Below, piece after piece: positions 10,285 to 22,952 of a stretch of 64,000 nucleotides of DNA. The stretch spans positions 124,001-188,000 of the forward strand of contig CANTFL010000080.1 in the NCBI GenBank assembly GCA_947650285.1. Reading direction: 5' to 3'. The notes beneath the pieces were generated by a model. That model saw only the letters and a list, made by a program, of their open reading frames with translations. It was not told the origin of the DNA and made no database searches. Source of the DNA: Hyaloperonospora brassicae (lineage: Eukaryota > Oomycota > Peronosporomycetes > Peronosporales > Peronosporaceae). Position 1 is the stretch's first letter; each line of letters begins with the position of its first letter. Made by a program: the position numbers and the translations under genes.

Positions 10285-11589
10285 TTACAAGCTACTGTAT
10301 CGATACTGCTCGCGCCGTAGAATGTGACCGAGCTCTTTTTCAATGAACTCGCGTACGAGTGGGGAAAACACATCGCGCTGCATCTGTTGGCTGAACATCG
10401 CATCGTGGCCAAATTTAGAGTCCACTTCTACCAGTTGCGCCTCGCGGCCGTACGACTGCAGAATGTGCACAAGGTTTCGCTGCTCTTGGATCGGGACCAG
10501 CAAGTCTTGCTTAATGCCAACGATAAGAGTGTCAGCCGCGATGCGGCTCGTGCCCTCGGCCAGGCTTAATGAGTTGCGACCCAAGTTGGTCAGATCCATG
10601 GCTTTCGATAGCAGCAAGTAGCAATTTGGGTCGAACACGCGAGCAAATTTGCTCGCCTGGTAGTCCATGTAGCGCTCGACCTCGAACGTTGCCGTCTTAA
10701 AGTGCATGGGACCAACTGGGTTCCAGTCAAAGCGACTGTCAAATTCCTCACGCGATCGGTAGCACGTCATGGCCAGTTCACGCGCGACCTTCATACCTTG
10801 GAGAGGCTCGCCGGGTGCATAGTTGCCGTCCTCGTAGTCTGCGTCCGCGAGAATGGCACGTCGCTGCACGCGTCGAAAGGCGACTGTCCCAGGGGTAGTC
10901 TGGTGCGTGCACGATATCCCCACTAGTCTGCTCAAGCGGTCTGGAAACTGCGCTGCAAACTCAAGAGCTTGAATACCTCCCATACTGGCGCCAATCACAG
11001 CGTGCACATGGTCGATGCCTATATCGTCCAGGATTCGGCCGTGACAGCGGGCCATGTCGGCCGGCGTGAGTTGGGGGAACGAAGCCTTGTACTTGTCGCC
11101 TGTGAGTGGGTTGACTGACAGCGGGCACGTCGCGCCGAACGGGCTGCCGAGCACGGACGGGCAGATCACACGGAAGTAAGAGCTGTTGATGGCTTTGCCA
11201 GGCCCAATCATGTTTTCCCACCACCCTGGTCGGGGATCGTCACGGTTGGAGGCAGCGTGGCTCGAGTGCGAGAAGGACGGGAGCACGAGGATCGTGCGAT
11301 TGCCAGGAAGCGAGCAGTCACCCCATTGCTCCCACTCGATGGCCACTTCTGGCAACGAGCCGCCCAGCTCGAGTGGGAACTCCTGGTTGAGTATCGACTG
11401 GTACTTGTTGCGCGGGAACGTGGACCCCGTTGCGTACGAATGCTGCTGCTGGCCGGCGCTGGTGCACGACCGGTGAGAGGTTATCGAGGCCTGGTACACA
11501 GGGGGTAGTAGTGTGCGAGTCATCCGTTGGCTGATGATGCGTCTGCCATTAGGACCGTATGTAGGTGGAAGAATGTGTCTGGATAGCAT
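10285..11589 (-). CDS. Homoserine O-acetyltransferase (MetX/Met2-type alpha/beta hydrolase)
   Basis: The protein is 434 aa with no intron. The ATG at 11589 is the first in frame. The enzyme transfers acetyl from acetyl-CoA to homoserine, feeding sulfhydrylation to homocysteine and methionine. The Met2-type signature PGWWENMIGPGKAI is at residues 121-134. The nucleophile elbow GASMGG places Ser202, GIKQD places Asp362 and KFGHDA places His395, a complete Ser-Asp-His triad. The first 55 residues are basic and Ser/Thr-rich and precede the conserved core, so they may be an organelle-targeting extension; that is inference. Fungal relatives of this fold include serine O-acetyltransferases, so the acceptor (homoserine or serine) is not certain. 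The gene lies on the same strand as, and upstream of, the S41 gene with a 225-bp gap. A 20-bp tandem duplication sits 42-81 bp upstream of the start. Confidence 0.92.
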   Translation of the reverse strand: MLSRHILPPTYGPNGRRIISQRMTRTLLPPVYQASITSHRSCTSAGQQQHSYATGSTFPRNKYQSILNQEFPLELGGSLPEVAIEWEQWGDCSLPGNRTILVLPSFSHSSHAASNRDDPRPGWWENMIGPGKAINSSYFRVICPSVLGSPFGATCPLSVNPLTGDKYKASFPQLTPADMARCHGRILDDIGIDHVHAVIGASMGGIQALEFAAQFPDRLSRLVGISCTHQTTPGTVAFRRVQRRAILADADYEDGNYAPGEPLQGMKVARELAMTCYRSREEFDSRFDWNPVGPMHFKTATFEVERYMDYQASKFARVFDPNCYLLLSKAMDLTNLGRNSLSLAEGTSRIAADTLIVGIKQDLLVPIQEQRNLVHILQSYGREAQLVEVDSKFGHDAMFSQQMQRDVFSPLVREFIEKELGHILRREQYRYSSL

Positions 11590-11630
11590 GTTTCTTGCTG
11601 ATAATTTCTCGTGTTTTTCGTGACCGAAAA

Positions 11631-11670
11631 GATTGAGTGAAAGGGCGAAAGATTGAGTGAAAGGGCGAAA
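11631..11670 (-). promoter_or_regulatory. Tandem 20-bp duplication in the MetX promoter
   Basis: The 20-bp unit GATTGAGTGAAAGGGCGAAA (plus strand) occurs twice without a mismatch at 11631-11650 and 11651-11670. On the minus strand each unit carries CACTCAATCTTT, whose TCAATCTTT core also occurs in the initiator of the pectin methylesterase gene. At 42-81 bp upstream of the ATG it could be a duplicated transcription start element. The repeat is seen directly; its role is inferred. Confidence 0.6.
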
Positions 11671-13750
11671 GCAGCTACACGGTGTGCTGAATCGAGAATC
11701 GATTTGCTAAAACTGATGCGTGTAGGGTGCAGTATGGAGCGTTGTTTTGGCTGAAAAAGTCAGCACAGCAATCAATCACAGAAGCCCGTACGAGCATAGC
11801 GTAGCGTGTCCTGTGACGGTCGCAGTACAACGATAAAGCGAATGTTTAGGAGACTTCATCGATCGACATCCGGCAATAAATGGAGGTGCCTGGTCCACGA
11901 AAAAGTAGCGTGCACTTTTCTAGAATCATGCGCGGGAGTAGAGCAGGTGCTAGGCACATCTTGGCAAACGGTCAAGACTGGACGAGCACAATGAGAAAAG
12001 TGCTACAGAACATTGACGGTGCTGAACAAATGCTTGTGCGTAAAGGTCTTTCGAGCATTCGTTGTACCTATCGTTGGCCCTTGGACCTCTTTTCGACCTT
12101 TCGTTTGGCCGAGGTGTACTCCCCACGTGCTTCGATACACACTGATAGATCAAACGAGATCCGCCGGTCTTTCTCACGCAATTCATCAAAGCAGCCACCA
12201 ACTTGCGAGCTACTCTGCGCCTGATGCTACTTATACACCTCTCCACCCGCAAGCCATGCGTGGCACTCACTCACTAGACGCATTTCTGAGGACACGACGT
12301 CCTGGTAAAGATAGAGGACCAATTGTTATGGGTTCCAATCCGTCGTTACCTTTTTCTCGATTGCGGAGAATTGGGGCCTGCTATCGAGCGGAACAGACTC
12401 TGGAGTGATGACCAGTACACTTCTTTGACGCAAGTACGCAAACACACTTTTGCTGCATAAGCTTTGAAACTACCATGAGGTGTTTGCACATGCGTTGCAA
12501 TTGCCCTCTACTAATTGGTAGCTGCAAGCCATCTTCGAGTCGTAGCGTTTCATTTCGACAAATGAGCACAACAGCATACATATGCTGTAGCGAGGTTGTC
12601 ATTGGCATATTTGGATGCCTGTCCAAATGATCGTACGTTTTCCGGGCGCTCTTGATCTCATCAATTGTAAGGTATGGATGCGGGCTATTGTGCGCGCCGT
12701 GGAATCGGACCTGTGGTAAGTGCTATCTACGGAGCTCACTGGTCCATCCTAAAACCGCTGGCGATGCTCTGCATGGTTGTTACGTCAACCACGGAAGCTT
12801 TGTCAACTCGTCGGCTTCTTTTCCCCTTCCAAGCAAGGCTATTGTGCTTGCTTAAACAAGCACGCATTACCCTACATCTGGCGTACATCCAACGTCGTCA
12901 CGCAATTTCTCGTCGAAGATCACGTTTTTGTGACATTCTCGGAGTAGTCTGTAGCTTTATTCGCATGGTCCGAACTGCGTGGATGTTACTAGAGGTCAGC
13001 GCATCTTCGCATTTGAATCATCTTCCCGCGTTGTTATGCGACTGCTTGATAGCATCTACTGACGCGTAATTGAGTCTTACTTTTACTTTCTCTTACGGTT
13101 ATCATTCATCCTTGCCGCACATAGCTGTATTTACCGATTATATCAATCATCTTTGCCGGACACAACTGGTAGTCAGCACAGCACTCGCAGAGTCCGGACC
13201 TCATCACTTCTTGATTTCAAACATGTAAAGGTCATTACTTGTCGCAGTCTCGCTACGATACCTTATCAAATATGATTAATGCTACGTAGAGTTGCTGCAA
13301 AGCGAGATGATTTTTAACGCATGTAGAATGTAGTACATTATGAACACATAAATGTGAGACATTGGTCAGCATTGCGCTCACTCTGTTTCGATCTTCTTCC
13401 ATTCAAAGCATCATTATTTTTCACTATCTCCGACCTCTCCATCTTCTCGTGCCTAGCCTATCGACCGAAGCTGATAGGTAAATGGGGAAAATCGATGAAG
13501 CGCAACGTTGATAAAACTCGTCTGAAAGATACCTGCTCTCGTCAAGAGTATAACTGCATAAGAGAGAGGCAGTTATACATATAACCTCCATTGGTTGCCG
13601 AATGTACCGCAGAGTTTAAGACCGCTCAGTAGCACCGACCCCTTCTCAAATGAGCTCGAAAACGATTGAAATGATAATAGACGTGCGCCTTAATTTTCGT
13701 GTCTTCCGCCATATATAGCGACTGGCTAGTGCCCGGTCGCTGAATGCTGT
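11671..13750. other. Intergenic stretch, no gene recognised
   Basis: Short open frames only, up to about 130 codons and mutually overlapping, with no recognisable domain. Two imperfect copies of a roughly 40-bp segment (TATCATTCATCCTTGCCGCA / TATCAATCATCTTTGCCGGA) lie near 13,100-13,170. Confidence 0.5.
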
Positions 13751-13753
13751 ATA

Positions 13754-16700
13754 TCAAAGTCCGTTAACGCCTTCCTCGATGGGAATGTCATCGTGTAAAA
13801 ACGTTGCTCTATTAGTCGAGTTCATGAACGATTCATAAAACTCTGCATAGGCTATTCCATTACCGAGCCTATACTTGTGCATTTCTTCATCCTCGTCAGA
13901 AATTTTTGTAGACTTTTTGTCGACTTTTGACAGACCCAGTGTCTGTAGGGTTGCCCGATGTGCGGAAAAGATATGTCGATGGATGGGTTCCCATCTAAAG
14001 CGGTGTACATTTTGGTGACACAAGCCCGATATGGGTACGTGTGGCCTGCGGTGTACCACTTATTAAAAATCAGGTATTACTAAGTACGGGTATCAATTCA
14101 TTTCAGCTACCTATAAACCATATATTTTGATCTCAACTGTAATAGATAGTACAATCTTACATTGAATTACTTGGACGGGTCCCATCCCTGCGTGGAAATG
14201 AAATAGCATCCGTTCACATTTTAATTACGAGAAGACACGTGCCTTCCAAAGCCGTAATAATTGTCAGAGATTACAAGTCTTCTTGAAAACAACCCGCCCT
14301 ACTTTTTCATCTTCCTGCCTACTTGAATCACGTTTAGCTGGATTATTCTTCCGATCAAGTACTTACTGTCCGACCTGTTAGTGGCGAGTTTGAAGTCCAA
14401 AAAGGACTCAAGATGCAGCTCGCTATATTATTCCACTCCATGCGCATCTTGATATCATGCAGTCGTGGCTATTGGTTCGTCGCGTTGCTTATGCAGATCG
14501 GAATCGATGTCTGGCCGCTTGCAGCGCGCCACCCAAAGTAGACTACCTCTAAGAGATAGGAAAGGTAGGATACACGGACCCCCAGCGCGCTGTCTTCTTG
14601 ATGCACTTTGAATCAAATCTCCCCGATCTGGGACCTCGTCGAGTTAGTGCTATTAAGTCCATTCTCGTGCAGCAGCTCACCTATAGATTCCTACTGGACC
14701 ATTAAGAAGCTGCCGTCTTCGTCAATATCGGCGCGCATCCCATTAACAGGATGACGACGTCGATTGGCTTAAGGGATAGGATTCAAGCTGGGTGAAGACG
14801 CGGTCGATAGCAGCTTTGTCGGTTCAGGTGGCCAGTAGGTAGTTTACGTACACTCACCTCGACCACCTGGTCGTCATTAAAAGCTTAGTAGAGGCACATA
14901 ATTGAGACACAATGGATAAAGACATCGTCAAGAAAATGAGCTCGAAAGAGCTGGATTTGAGTAATTCCTGCCTGATTGAGGATGTAAAACATTTTGAACA
15001 GCTCAAGCGCGAAAAACTCCTTGTATTCGGCGCCGAGTGGCTTGGGCGTGTCCTCGCTGACGTTCATCGTCTAGTAAGGTGCAGGAGAAGATCCATGTAC
15101 GGTTTCTTGTCGTCTTCGATGTAGACCTTGGGAATGTATTTGTGATTCTCTGGCACGTCAAAGATTGTCGCAAGAGCCAAATTAAATTCCAGGTCGACAA
15201 ATTTCTGACGACCGTATAGGTAAATTTTTAGCTAGCACCAAAGACATGTTTGTTATCGTAACCCGTAATTCTCGGTTTCATACGCTCGATGTTGCCATTA
15301 TCCTTGAAATTTGTGTTGAAGAATTACTTCTTAGGTCCTGCGTTTCTTTCTGTATATCTCTTGATCAGGTGCCATACGCCACTATTCACGGAAACGTGTT
15401 TTACTCTTCATTCTCTTCTTCAATCCCTTTCTTTTGGCGCTGCACATCGATTCCTCATAGTTATTGCGGTTGCGACCGTATATATGCGCTATCACACTTT
15501 TGTTTTACACAACTTCTTATTGCGATGGCCCAATCTGACCACCTTGTCCCTGCGTGCAATTAGTCGCAATGCGCGTCTTATGTGCCATACGCATCCAAAA
15601 CTTCTACTTCTTCAGCTCAAATACCATCCAAGATAACATCTCTTTATTTTGCGTAAAAATTGGAACATCCATTGAACTAGGCACAATTTTTGACCACGGT
15701 TAGTACGTCTGACACGGTCGCCTGGCCTTCAAACTAAACTTCGTAACAAGGCTGGATGTATTGCTTCACGCTGAAGGTTCCGATATTTCGTATGTGTTGT
15801 GTGATTGCGAAATTACTCTCCTTTAAATGAATACCTTGAAACACTAACCACCATCACTGCGACCAATATGACGCCAACTTGAGCCTTGCGTTTGGAAAAT
15901 TATGCCGGGGTCTTTGTAATTCAAGCTAATCGATCCAAGGTCGAAGATATTGCGCATGTCGGAATCAGGATTGGTCAGATCTGCCGTCAGCAACGCGCGC
16001 CTATATTCGCACCCACTAAGATGCGCTTAAGTATGTATGTAGCATACTCGATACTGTCACTCGAAAATTACTCAAAGACTGTCGAAAAGAATGTCGCGCG
16101 CCATGTTCAGTACCTTCATTTACTTACGCTCCACCTAACTCTTCAACGCCTAATCTCTTACCTGGTAGATTTGCCGCGCAACACCTGTCGAGTTATAGAC
16201 AGGTCAACGTACCTATACCCCCGGTTGTGTAATGCACGTATATACGGCAGTTGAACCGGCGCTCGAGCAAACCCAAAAACGTACTAAAATGAATTTGAAG
16301 CTTTTTCTTTCATAGGCGCTAGATGAGGCTTCAGTAGCTTAATTTGGAATCCATTTATTTCCCAAAATTAAGGTTTCTGGGCCGGTCCATCTACGTCATC
16401 GTTCCCTTCAAATCGAAGCAAGTCAATTTTACTGATTGTATAAATGGGCGTATTTGAGCCATTGTCTTTTCTTGACCGAATGTTCTTCGTCTTCCCTCCA
16501 GTCACGCACGAAATTAAAAGTTGGGCGCTTGGTATTTGGTGGTAGACGATATGGCCTTTGTCATCCTATGATTTTGTCGCAAGCGAGATGCCAAAAGCGC
16601 TGGTATAAGTGTAAGATTTCACCCGTTTGTATATCAATGTATTTCTCATCTAACGACTCTTCCTGCATCTGAAATGCCATCCGCATGTCAGTTAGTTTTT

Positions 16701-18290
16701 GTGCCTCGCGTGCTGATATCACTATCCATATCTAAACCGCGTTGAACTTCATCAAAATATCCCTTGGTAGTTTGCCGTTCCTGCACATCGACAAATAGCG
16801 CGTTGTCGCACCATATCTTGGGCCAAAACACTTGCTCTCGAGCTTGCCGTATACAGTGATGTTGCGCGCTAGATCTGACGCAAATTAGATTTTTGTATGC
16901 GTCACTGTTTTTAGCTTGCTCTTCATCAGCACTGCTCGCACCTCGTTGCCAACCCGCGTTAGCAATAGTTTCGCTATTATTAACATGTTGTCTTCTTCAC
17001 AATCTTTTACGTCCCGCAGGGGCTGTGATATCGTTGACAAGGTGTCGAGTGAAGCCACTATCGAGATTACTGTCGTCATCAATGGTGTCACCGGCATCGT
17101 CTGTAGCCATCGTAAGGTTAATTGGGTGGCATGCGAGTGCTTTCTTCCTTTGACCTTTCTAACGGAAAGCAATATGTTGCCATCACGCCTGGCACGACGA
17201 CCAGTAAATACACGACATTTTTCACATCTTTAACGCACTTGATGATGCAGTCGACAGTGCCTTGCTCTACCTTGCCGCATACGTAGCAAGAAGCATTTAC
17301 TTGTGCGTCGTGTATTCATTTACGTTTGTCACAACATCATCCCCGGAAAATATTGTTGATCAATCTTCCATGTCGATGGATTAAGCATATTAAACTGATC
17401 CTCCGCGTAAACAAAGTTGTGCACACGGCGCTCATCATAATTTTTATCGGGTATCGTCAATAAATATAGTGAAGCATGCCTGACGACGTATTCCAGTAAT
17501 TTCTTCTCCGCGCCACACGTGGCGTCGCGGACATCCACGAAGTACAGCTTTTTTTGGCCACGATCGCACGATCGCTTTCTTTGTCGTGAAGAGCTTCAAG
17601 GATTGTGATGGTGACCGTTGTCTTGAATGTGTTCAGATTACGTTGCATCACGTACTGCAGCGTCGACAGCAAAACTCACCTCGAGTCAGCTTGATTGTTG
17701 AATTATCGCTTCGCAGTTCCAGTGAGGTACTGGACCATCACGTCAGTATTTACCTTTTCTCTTCACAGTAACCCATACGACTTTCGTGTCATGTCAACTT
17801 GACTTGATTAAGTCTTAGAAAATTTCAAATACCTTCCTTAGCGCTACGTGCACATCAATGCCGTCGAACTCTCGGAATGAAGGCTCGTGTATCCTCGCAT
17901 CCGGTGCGCAATAATTCGCCAGTCCGGGAGCTTAATGCGGTGTCTCTGCCGGCGCCGAAGTGATTGGCGGTGAATAGTCCACCGGTAGCTGAGCAGGAGG
18001 CTGCGACGAGACCCGATGCTGCACCAGATGTCGCGGGCTCAATAATAAGCCGTCAAAAAAATAATCTCTGCCTGTGTCTGGTGCGTTCTCTGCGTCTCGT
18101 GCAAGTCCGAGAACCATAAGGCTCAGCCATGTATCCTGCCGACAAAGTCAGCGCCCAGCGTAATAGTGAGCAGCCCTCGGTCATCGGCAGCGCGCATCTG
18201 CTCGTACTTTTCGTTCCTATCTTGCGAGGGTTCCATATTCTGCATCTTTGCATTCATGTAAAAATAATTTGTAGAATTTTGGCCAGCGCA
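13754..18290 (-). pseudogene. Decayed Copia-type gag-pol remnant
   Basis: Fragments of a Copia polyprotein lie in the expected order on the minus strand, broken by many stops and frameshifts. Near 17,280 there is a zinc-knuckle-like CYVCGK...DC with the expected His replaced by Gln. Near 17,040 there is a protease-like DSGFTRHLVND. Near 15,900-16,000 there is a segment (SDMRNIFDLGS...YKDP) resembling the post-integrase segment of the element at 26.5-31.7 kb. Near 15,050-15,200 there is a reverse-transcriptase fragment (ALATIFDVPENHKYIPKVYI) followed at 14,885-15,000 by one resembling LNQAG...CVSIMCLY. At 13,754-14,059 there is a likely RNase H-region fragment. The gag end, around 17,300-18,290, is the least certain. 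Its LTRs were not identified. It is clearly not functional. Confidence 0.7.
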
Positions 18291-18799
18291 TCAGTGTCCG
18301 CGCTCACTTGGAAAGCGAGGGGGGTGAAGACTGCAGAAGTACCCAAAGAGGCTCTTTTGTGACCGGTTGCAAGTGGTGCTTTTGCACGCGTTGTGGTCGT
18401 TGCTATTAGTGCAAAAGCTTATCACCTGTTCGAAACTGATATGGGAGCATTTTGAAGCACTGTGGTTAAATGATATTGGTAAAATCGGTTGTTGCACCTG
18501 TACATAATTTTGGCTTGCTAAATTGTTGTCCGCCCGATTCTCAAATGCCGCATTTCGTGTCGCATAATGTAATAATAATACAAAAACACAAAGTCTTCGA
18601 CCGCCTATTCTATCTCAATCCGGCGCGCGTTTTGTGCAATTTTATCTACGACTACACTCTTTTCCAAAAATGTACTCATTGAGTCATTGCTCAGAGATCT
18701 AGTTTAGTCGCTACGTCGTTTTCCGTTATACGAAGTGATTGACTCGTTAGATTAAGTTTATTCGAGAAATCAGCTGTGAATGATCCGCACCAACATCTT

Positions 18800-19560
18800 T
18801 CTTAGCTACTATGAAGGACAAGCCCATTTCAATCAGCTAATTCACACGTCAATGTCTCAAAATGTGCTCTATTTCTTTTGCTCCACAACAACACTACAAT
18901 TTTCAGCAAGCATGCCTTGTAGAAAAAAGATAGAGTTCTAGTGCGTGCCACTTCATCATTGACCCACCCACCTGGTATTATGTAAGTTATTTTATCAGAA
19001 GCCCATAGCGTTATTGTCATCGATTGCAGCGCCGCGCGGGTTCAACGCTATCAAGTGCTGTGAATCCAGTCACAGACATGTTATGTCGCCCTTATCCACC
19101 AAAAAATGCTCTATATTTGGCCGCCACGAGGACGACTATTTTACCAACATAAATAATCTTGCTCCAAAAATTTACGTGAGGATGTGGATGCGCTTAGAAT
19201 ACGATGTCTCTCAACAATTGGCACTACCAAAAAATCTTGTTATTGCATTCCACCTCTCTGCCTCCCTTTCTACTTCATCAAACTCTGACAAACTTTTGAC
19301 CTTATTGAAATACAATATTTGGTGTTTGGTGATGGTGAAAGCTTTCGTTGGACCCCCAATTAGTCCAAACAGTGGTGTATTTTATGCATATACATGTTAC
19401 AGCTGCGGAAGGCGTCTTAGTAGCAGATCCCAACGAAACAATTGCTTTGTGCAGATGTCGGATTCGGGTTTTTTAAACCGTTGGTCTTCCGGGAGAAAGA
19501 ATGACTGGATGACACGCATTTTAGCCTGTCATTATAATCAACAAAAAATATGCATGAATT
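18800..19560 (-). pseudogene. Unrecognised decayed coding stretch
   Basis: One minus-strand frame reads like real protein between scattered stops. Examples are TPLFGLIGGPTKAFTITK, then LSEFDEVEREAERWNAITRF near 19,250, and LDSQHLIALNPRGAAIDD near 19,020-19,070. At least ten in-frame stops interrupt it. I do not recognise the family. It lies just upstream, in its own reading direction, of the decayed Copia remnant, so it could be part of that element or an older host gene. The overlapping 195-codon plus-strand frame at 19,014 starts at a non-ATG codon and is more likely the shadow. Confidence 0.35.
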
Positions 19561-20557
19561 TGGATGCGGTGAAGTTGAAAACCAGATATCTGAAAAACTG
19601 AATATTTGCGCATTTCTGGTAGATTTTGTCGGTCAATATTGTTACATAATGCAGGACTATTTTTTACATATGGGTAAAAAGGCTTATTAATTTATATTCG
19701 TCGAATGAGCCTACCGAATAAGCGGCGTCTCGATGTGTAACACTTTTTCTCTGGCTCTGACCATCTGATCGTTTTTACGGCCATAAATACACATAAGAAC
19801 CTCCTTAAACCGTTTCTTCTTGCCGTCTGGACAGAGTAATAAACATGATATGACTGAGTTATATTAGGATACTATTTCATAAATTTGACGCGCCTGTGCG
19901 AAATGTCGTATTTGTTGAAATAGCGGCGTCACCTTAATTGTATCTGTAAGAGTATCGCGTCGATATACCCAATCCTGACAGTCAAAAGGGTTGATGATCC
20001 TGCGTTAGTATATCCGTATGATGGCCTACTTTATTCGCTAAGATTTGCATGTCAAGATATAATACGTTGATATGCATGCCCAGATTTAGTATACGTGTGC
20101 AATAGCGCATGAACAATTTGGTGACAAGAGGCTTCCGAATGCGCAGGGCGATTAACACATATTGCGTTTATAGATTATAGAGCGATGTTTCTGCGCAAAG
20201 CAGTAATTCACACACCGCCGGTATGATTTACACTCCCAGTAGCATGAAAAAGCAATATTCTACCGCACAGGAAATGAGAAAGCACGTTCACGTGTCTACA
20301 TTGACAGTAAAATGTTTGTAAGACTTTTGATAAGAATGTTTACAAGTTCCGCCTCTTTATACAACTGTTTCTTATTTGAATATAACACGAAATGCTGTAA
20401 TATTCTTTTATGTGCGTGGACGTTCAATTGTTGCGATGCTGTATGTGATGCTGGTAATTTTAATTGGCTCAACAGGAAAGAACCACATGGCAGAGACGAC
20501 ACAACGTAATTGTTTGTACTGGTGAATATCGACCTACCGTTGCTTTAATATCGGGAA

Positions 20558-20560
<3 letters not shown>

Positions 20561-20590
<30 letters not shown>
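20561..20590. repeat. (TA)n microsatellite
   Basis: About 15 uninterrupted TA units. A second, similar run lies at 20,950-20,975. Confidence 0.95.
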
Positions 20591-20592
<2 letters not shown>

Positions 20593-20949
20593 CGCCTATT
20601 GTATTACGAAGTAGCAAAATAAGTCCTAGCCACCCTTTTATTTATTTTTATATTTTTACCTTATTCGAGCTACCACAGCTTACGACATCCTTGGCTTTCC
20701 TCACACTTAGATAGATTCGCTCCCAACGCTAGCGTCTCGCATTCCCTCACGTTACATCGCTCGACGAATGAAGTGCGATAACCAAAAGTAGCCGCGCGAT
20801 CGTGTAAATGATGATTTAATTGATTATCAATTTCATGGATGATATGTTCGTGCGGTCTTTATCTTGTAGACCAGTAATTTTCCTAAATATTACAAGCAGA
20901 TCGATTTGCTATATACCCGTATCCTGTGCACTTCGTATATCTTCTGTAC

Positions 20950-20975
20950 TATATATATATATATATATATATATA
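20950..20975. repeat. (TA)n microsatellite
   Basis: About 13 uninterrupted TA units, some 360 bp from the previous run. Confidence 0.95.
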
Positions 20976-22082
20976 CAATATCTCATTGGTCTCGATCGAT
21001 AAAAAAATTGACGGTTGATTGGTACATGATCATTGCCACACGATCGCATGTTGTCGTCGTAATCTTAAACGCAGTGCCAGCATACATCAACCGAGTCGAA
21101 CTTGCTTCCTAGTTTAAATGCTATGAAAGACTTAGAACTTAATTTTTATGATGCCTTCTATGCTAAAAAGTAAAATAAAGACATTCATATCAAACATGTA
21201 GCAATCTGCATTTAAATGTCCTCAGCGACTTAAAAGTATCGGTATCACAAGTATCAAACCGTAACAAGGTTCAATCTTCACCTGTTCTCATATAACGGCT
21301 GCGAATGGATGCGACAGCGCGTTGCATCAATATCAGTCCAAACTGTGCGTTTGTTACCAAGTCCATACCATGAAGTCTCCGACCTCCGACACGCTCCGAC
21401 CGGAACAAAGCCAGTACGAAATTGTGTAATTGATGTAATTTCGTGTGCATTTTTGTGATAATAACTATAAGTGGACAGGGGGGCTTATAATATGATTGAT
21501 TGAGGCAAACTGATTGTCCATGTGTGCGTTCTCGAAAGCAGACCTATACGTGCTGATCTGCTTCATTTCATCGTAAGTTGTGCCAACGTGTTAATCTACC
21601 ACGACATGTGGACTGTGGACTAATTGTACATGATGGTGCTTCAATGTATACGCACGTGACCCGTGTCCATGTATATCCATACGCGCATACTTGACTGCGA
21701 ATTAATCGTTATGTTATATATTTAATGACAGGTAAGCAGCTACATGTTGGAATACATGCCGCTCATAAGCTATCCGGATGACCCGTTTTTTCGTGCGTCA
21801 ATAGTGTACAGCGTGGTTGCTGTGTTCGACAAAACTCTGGGCATTAGTGATGGTATTACGCGACACATAGAGTTAAGCTATTAGCTGCTCGGGTACGTGT
21901 GTCAGTTCCCATCAGCCTCGACATTGTCGACATTCCGCCCCGCAAGCAGTGGATGGCGTATACTACGAATGATCGGTTGTCGACGATGAGAATATGCGTT
22001 CTGTACGTATGAAGAGTAAATAGTTAATGGATATTTTCAGTGGATGCTTTGAAGGCAGGGAATGTAGTGCCTTAGATGATGG

Positions 22083-22319
22083 ATGGGTGGGTGGCAGGTT
22101 GCTCACTCTGTTCGACGTTCTTTTTGTGACTGCGTGAATATGATGGGCTTCAACCCGTACGCCGAGTGCTATCGAACGATCCACGTCAAGTACTCGCAAA
22201 CTTCCGGGCTGAAAAAGATCAAATCGGAGTACGCGAAGGTCGGCTATTCTTTTCCGATCATGTGTAGAGAGTTTGTTTGCGACAAGGGCATGAAAAATAG
22301 TGACCACTACGGGAACTAG
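22083..22319 (+). CDS. Small hypothetical protein or fragment
   Basis: A 78-codon frame with an ATG start in otherwise non-coding DNA. Its composition is protein-like (many Tyr, Lys and Cys, e.g. [20 protein letters not shown]), with no signal peptide or membrane segment. I do not recognise it. It could be a fragment of a decayed gene or chance. Confidence 0.2.
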   Translation: MGGWQVAHSVRRSFCDCVNMMGFNPYAECYRTIHVKYSQTSGLKKIKSEYAKVGYSFPIMCREFVCDKGMKNSDHYGN

Positions 22320-22344
22320 CGCAAGTTATATAATGTAAGGAGCA

Positions 22345-22364
22345 AGAGAGAGAGAGAGAGAGAG
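22345..22364. repeat. (AG)n microsatellite
   Basis: About 10 AG units, immediately after the small open frame at 22,083-22,319. Confidence 0.9.
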
Positions 22365-22952
22365 TGTGTAAATGTTGTGAAGATACAAAAGTGATAACTG
22401 TCCTTTTTCGTGCGAGTAGGCCAAGTGAATGAATAAGGAGAAGGGGTGATTTACGAGATCGTGGGATGCATTGTGTTTATGTAGACTAAAGAAATCGCCA
22501 AATTCGTTGAAACCAAGAGTGATCTTTAAAGTGGTGAATATGCATGTGGTCGGTCGCAAGACCGCCTCTAATAATAGATAATTGATGCGCGTTTGTAGCT
22601 CTGACCACGACTGGCGTCTTAAGCAAGAACGGTGTCGGATACTTCCAATCGCACTACAGCGAAATGAAAAGAACCATGTGAGAGTTAAATTTGTACATGA
22701 TGTATGATAACCGAAAGAAAGTGTACACGACGACGAAGATTAGACCTTCTATCACGACAATTACACGTTGTCATGTAATACAGTAATGTCATGTTCAAGA
22801 ACATTTTGAGCGAGCTGACCTCGACGCTTTAGGATGAAATAAATTATTGCAATATCACTTTTATACGCTGTATCATGAGAGTCAGGACGAGCTTACGCGT
22901 CTCGTCGATCTTGTTCATACGTACTTTTATATTTAGAATTCATAGTGCGGTA

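Larger units (their letters stand above)
19602..22952. other. AT-rich intergenic stretch, no convincing gene
   Basis: The stretch contains microsatellites and short open frames only. No transposon terminal repeats, RNA genes or recognisable protein motifs were found, apart from the small frame listed at 22,083. Confidence 0.5.

Noticed and set aside
19014..19601. 195-codon plus-strand frame
   Set aside because: It begins at a TTG codon and has no motif; the opposite strand reads as a decayed protein, so this is probably a shadow.
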